Part shown: positions 7,569-8,974 of the stretch, piece by piece
Layout of the letters: every line of letters begins with the position of its first letter
Numbering within the stretch: position 1 is the first letter of the stretch
Assembly: GCA_015661855.1 (NCBI GenBank)
Contig: DQVH01000144.1
Coordinates: forward strand, 1-8,974
DNA length: 8,974 nucleotides
Origin: Desulfurococcales archaeon
GTDB lineage: Archaea > Thermoproteota > Thermoprotei_A > CAZTBM01 > SZUA-1508
Direction of reading: 5' to 3'
The notes under the pieces: model-generated
Databases searched by the model: none
What the model saw: only the letters and a program-made list of their open reading frames with translations
Told to the model about the DNA's origin: nothing
Translations under genes and position numbers: made by a program

Positions 7569-7747
7569 TACCTCCTACAAAATTCTCGTACCAATAGAAA
7601 AACTATATTAGAGATGAATTTTATGTAAGTTATCTGAAAACATAATTGAGGACCCATTATACAATTAAGCTAAACTGGTAATGATAATCCTAAATAAGCT
7701 ATGTGTAAGAAACATACAAAAACCTAGATGAACTAGTTATTATTTTG
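7569..7747. other. Intergenic stretch after copA with no supported gene
   Basis: All frames on both strands are closed by frequent stops apart from the antisense shadow of the copA end. No tRNA cloverleaf, long repeat or clear terminator is seen. CATACAAAAA at 7713-7722 is a weak candidate box A for the guide RNA that starts near 7748, at about the right distance. Confidence 0.5.
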
Positions 7748-7814
7748 AAGATGATGAACGACCTCGGATCAGAGCCTATCTGAAGGCTATGAAGACCCGT
7801 GTGAGGACTGAACA
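7748..7814 (+). ncRNA. C/D box guide sRNA, predicted to target C34 of tRNA-Val(CAC)
   Basis: Boxes: C ATGATGA (7751-7757, perfect), C' ATGAAGA (7789-7795, the same variant as the C box of the first sRNA), D CTGA (7808-7811). The D guide is exactly 12 bases (7796-7807, CCCGTGTGAGGA). Its complement UCCUCACACGGG reads as a valine tRNA anticodon loop: C32 U33 C34 A35 C36 A37 C38 plus the 3' stem. The fifth base upstream of box D pairs with C34, so wobble 2'-O-methylation is predicted. D' is less clear: CAGA at 7770-7773 leaves a 12-base guide (7758-7769) and then a 5-bp hairpin before C', while CTGA at 7780-7783 would leave an unusual 22-base spacer. I could not assign a target to the D' guide. 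The exact ends and the promoter are uncertain. Confidence 0.78.
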
Positions 7815-7842
7815 AGATAATCAAGTTATTTCTCACTCTTTA

Positions 7843-8022
7843 CTAACACTTACGTCCTTCCCCATATTGATCTGAGATCGTAGCTATGCTTAATGCATTA
7901 GCCTCTGAATTAGTAGAAGGATCTCTATATCATTGCTTGATCATCGTTTGAAAGGAATATACCATGTCTATTACTTTTTGTCTTCCGAAGACTCCATTAT
8001 ACTTAAATAGTGTCGATGTGTA
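7843..8022 (-). pseudogene. Possible gene remnant of about 59 codons broken by one TGA
   Basis: On the minus strand one frame runs from 8022 to the TAG at 7843-7845 with a single TGA (7930-7932). It reads like protein: LFKYNGVFGRQKVIDMVYSF before the TGA and YRDPSTNSEANALSIATISD after it, in the same frame and with codon use like the neighbours. There is no good start codon with a Shine-Dalgarno, and I recognise no family. It may be a decayed gene, a fragment left by a deletion, or chance reading in AT-rich DNA. Confidence 0.3.
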
Positions 8023-8046
8023 TTAGCTTTAATAATTAAACTAATA
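8021..8046. repeat. AT-rich inverted repeat between diverging remnants
   Basis: The arms TATTAG(C)TTTAAT (8021-8033) and ATTAAACTAATA (8035-8046) are complementary over 12 bases with one extra C in the left arm and a single A at the centre (8034). It lies exactly between the minus-strand remnant (ending at 8022) and the plus-strand remnant (from about 8050). It could be an operator, a two-way box A region or the scar of a lost element. Confidence 0.6.
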
Positions 8047-8049
8047 GCT

Positions 8050-8298
8050 ATGACCAAGCATGATAGGGCTGGTATCACTATGAGTCATGGTAGGAATAGA
8101 TGATAATAAGGCTATAGTCATAGCGTTAGGTGTTATAGAATACATGTGCTGAGAGCATGGGTGGATCAGTATAAGGTTAATTGAATTCTTGGAATCAAAG
8201 GTAATGAGGAGTTAGGTTTAGCTAATCATATTGACATGACTGTTGAAATTATTGCAGACATTTGTATTTGGACTAGATTTCTTATTGGGACTATATAG
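8050..8298 (+). pseudogene. Possible gene remnant with a TGA and two frame changes
   Basis: Three consecutive plus-strand pieces look protein-like. ATG 8050 gives MTKHDRAGITMSHG before a stop. ATG 8087, in another frame, gives VGIDDNKAIVIALGVIEYMC, then TGA (8150-8152), then in the same frame EHGWISIRLIEFLE. A shift near 8190-8200 continues as GIKGNEELGLANHIDMTVEI to the TAG at 8296-8298. Joined together they would make about 80 residues of plausible helical protein. The last part lies antisense to the 3' end of the carboxypeptidase-like gene, so its appearance may partly be a shadow. Family unknown. Confidence 0.3.
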
Positions 8299-8974
8299 TA
8301 TTTTGCTAGTTTATTGAATGTTTCCATGTAATCATTTATTTTTGCTAGTGATGCATGTTTAAGCTCCTTTAACATATTCAATGGATTTCTCTTATACTCG
8401 TAGTCTATTGCACGATATAGTAATCCATAACGTAGGAGTGGTCCCCAATATGTGTTTAAATACGCATTGAATGCTTGAGCTACTGTTGCACTTTCATCTA
8501 GGCTAGGTTCTTGTTCTATCCATTTCTCTTCTGCCTTGATATGGTGTTCCGAGTACTCTATGAATGATTTAATCGCCTCATAGAATGGGTTGTCGGGTGA
8601 TGCATGTGGTTCTAGTTTGTTAAACAATTCTTTTACCTCATATAGGGTTTTCTTCGACCTATTAATTGCTAGTTTTAGTATTTCTCTTCTTGGAATCCCT
8701 ATTTGTGTATCATTATCTAATCTGTCATCATATATGTATGGTACTTCACATACTAGTTCAAAGACTTCTGGATTCACTCTCTTAGCGTAGTCGTAACTAC
8801 TTCCTCCATGTTTTAGTATTGTTGCTGGATCTCTTCCAAGATATTTTTCTAGCCAATCATATGCCTCAATAGTGCTAGGCATGAGGAATACTGCTTCATC
8901 AATTTTCTTCATGTAAGGTGTTTCGGGTTCACCTTTATGAATAGGTACTCCTAGCTTTCCAGGTATCTCCTTGA
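8226..8974 (-). CDS. M14-family zinc carboxypeptidase-like protein, C-terminal 248 residues
   Basis: The frame stays open to the window edge (8974), so the N-terminal part lies outside; the ATG at 8912 is internal, because upstream codons read GVPIHKGEPETPYMKKIDEA without a stop. Numbering from that Met, G36-GSSYDYA43 followed by PEVFELVCEVPYIYDDRL (49-66) matches the end of the M14 peptidase fold: the G-x-S-x-D-W-A-Y-like substrate loop and then the strand holding the catalytic Glu, here probably E56. The zinc ligands (HxxE and the later His) would be upstream and cannot be checked. The last 150 residues are helical (for example RREILKLAINRSKKTLYEVK) and unassigned. M14 enzymes remove C-terminal residues from peptides or hydrolyse related amides; the substrate is not inferable. 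The gene ends with TGA at 8226-8228 and faces the non-coding stretch behind copA. Confidence 0.7.
   Translation of the reverse strand, partial: KEIPGKLGVPIHKGEPETPYMKKIDEAVFLMPSTIEAYDWLEKYLGRDPATILKHGGSSYDYAKRVNPEVFELVCEVPYIYDDRLDNDTQIGIPRREILKLAINRSKKTLYEVKELFNKLEPHASPDNPFYEAIKSFIEYSEHHIKAEEKWIEQEPSLDESATVAQAFNAYLNTYWGPLLRYGLLYRAIDYEYKRNPLNMLKELKHASLAKINDYMETFNKLAKYYIVPIRNLVQIQMSAIISTVMSI

Noticed and set aside
7037..7657. Open frame of 206 codons on the minus strand
   Set aside because: It lies almost wholly antisense to the conserved ATP-binding and C-terminal membrane part of CopA; its composition is that of a shadow frame and it has no domain.
7760..7772. GACCTCGGATCAG equals the start of some eukaryotic large-subunit rRNAs
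   Set aside because: A guide must be antisense to its target; this match is in the sense direction and short, and no rRNA continues around it, so I treat it as coincidence.
8150..8152. TGA in the plus-strand remnant read as selenocysteine
   Set aside because: No selenocysteine insertion element is visible, the surrounding sequence matches no selenoprotein, and crenarchaea are not known to use selenocysteine. A broken gene or chance is simpler.
8590..8790. Plus-strand open frame of 66 codons
   Set aside because: Antisense to the conserved M14 catalytic strand of the carboxypeptidase-like gene; no independent support.

Overview
The window is AT-rich DNA from an archaeon, most likely a hyperthermophilic crenarchaeote of the Thermoprotei. 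The reasons are heavy use of ATA, AGA/AGG and TTA codons, TTG and GTG starts, short leaders behind archaeal box A (TATA) elements, an N-terminal acetyltransferase very close to the Sulfolobus Ard1/NatA type, and two C/D box guide RNAs. Genus cannot be decided from the sequence alone.

Layout. Positions 1-925 hold the 3' two-thirds of cysteinyl-tRNA synthetase, with an apparent +1 frameshift in a run of six C. It is followed 43 bases later by a RimI/Ard1-like N-acetyltransferase (969-1484). Next come a single PA14-domain protein without an export signal (1549-2277), a small unrecognised protein (2391-2690) and a COG1078-type HD-domain phosphohydrolase (2769-4241). A compact C/D box sRNA with its own TATA box sits at about 4283-4339. 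Its two guides appear to match nearby sites in domain V of 23S rRNA.

The central unit is a metal-homeostasis locus. A winged-helix regulator (4499-5050, minus strand) with a C-terminal Cys-Pro-Tyr-Cys-x3-His motif is transcribed away from a Cu(I)-type P1B ATPase, CopA (5133-7568). Only 82 bases separate the two starts, and one near-palindromic box A could serve both directions. The regulator looks like a metal sensor distinct from the TRASH-domain copper regulators known from other archaea.

From 7569 to 8225 there is no intact protein gene. The region contains a second C/D box sRNA (about 7748-7814), whose D-box guide fits the anticodon loop of a valine tRNA with C34 in the methylation register. 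It also holds two short, diverging gene-like remnants, each broken by a TGA, on either side of an AT-rich inverted repeat. The window ends inside an M14-family zinc carboxypeptidase-like gene on the minus strand (8226 to beyond 8974).

The most notable items are the two guide RNAs with readable target predictions and the CPYC-type regulator/CopA pair. All rRNA and tRNA target statements rest on remembered conserved sequences and the D+5 rule; no search was run.
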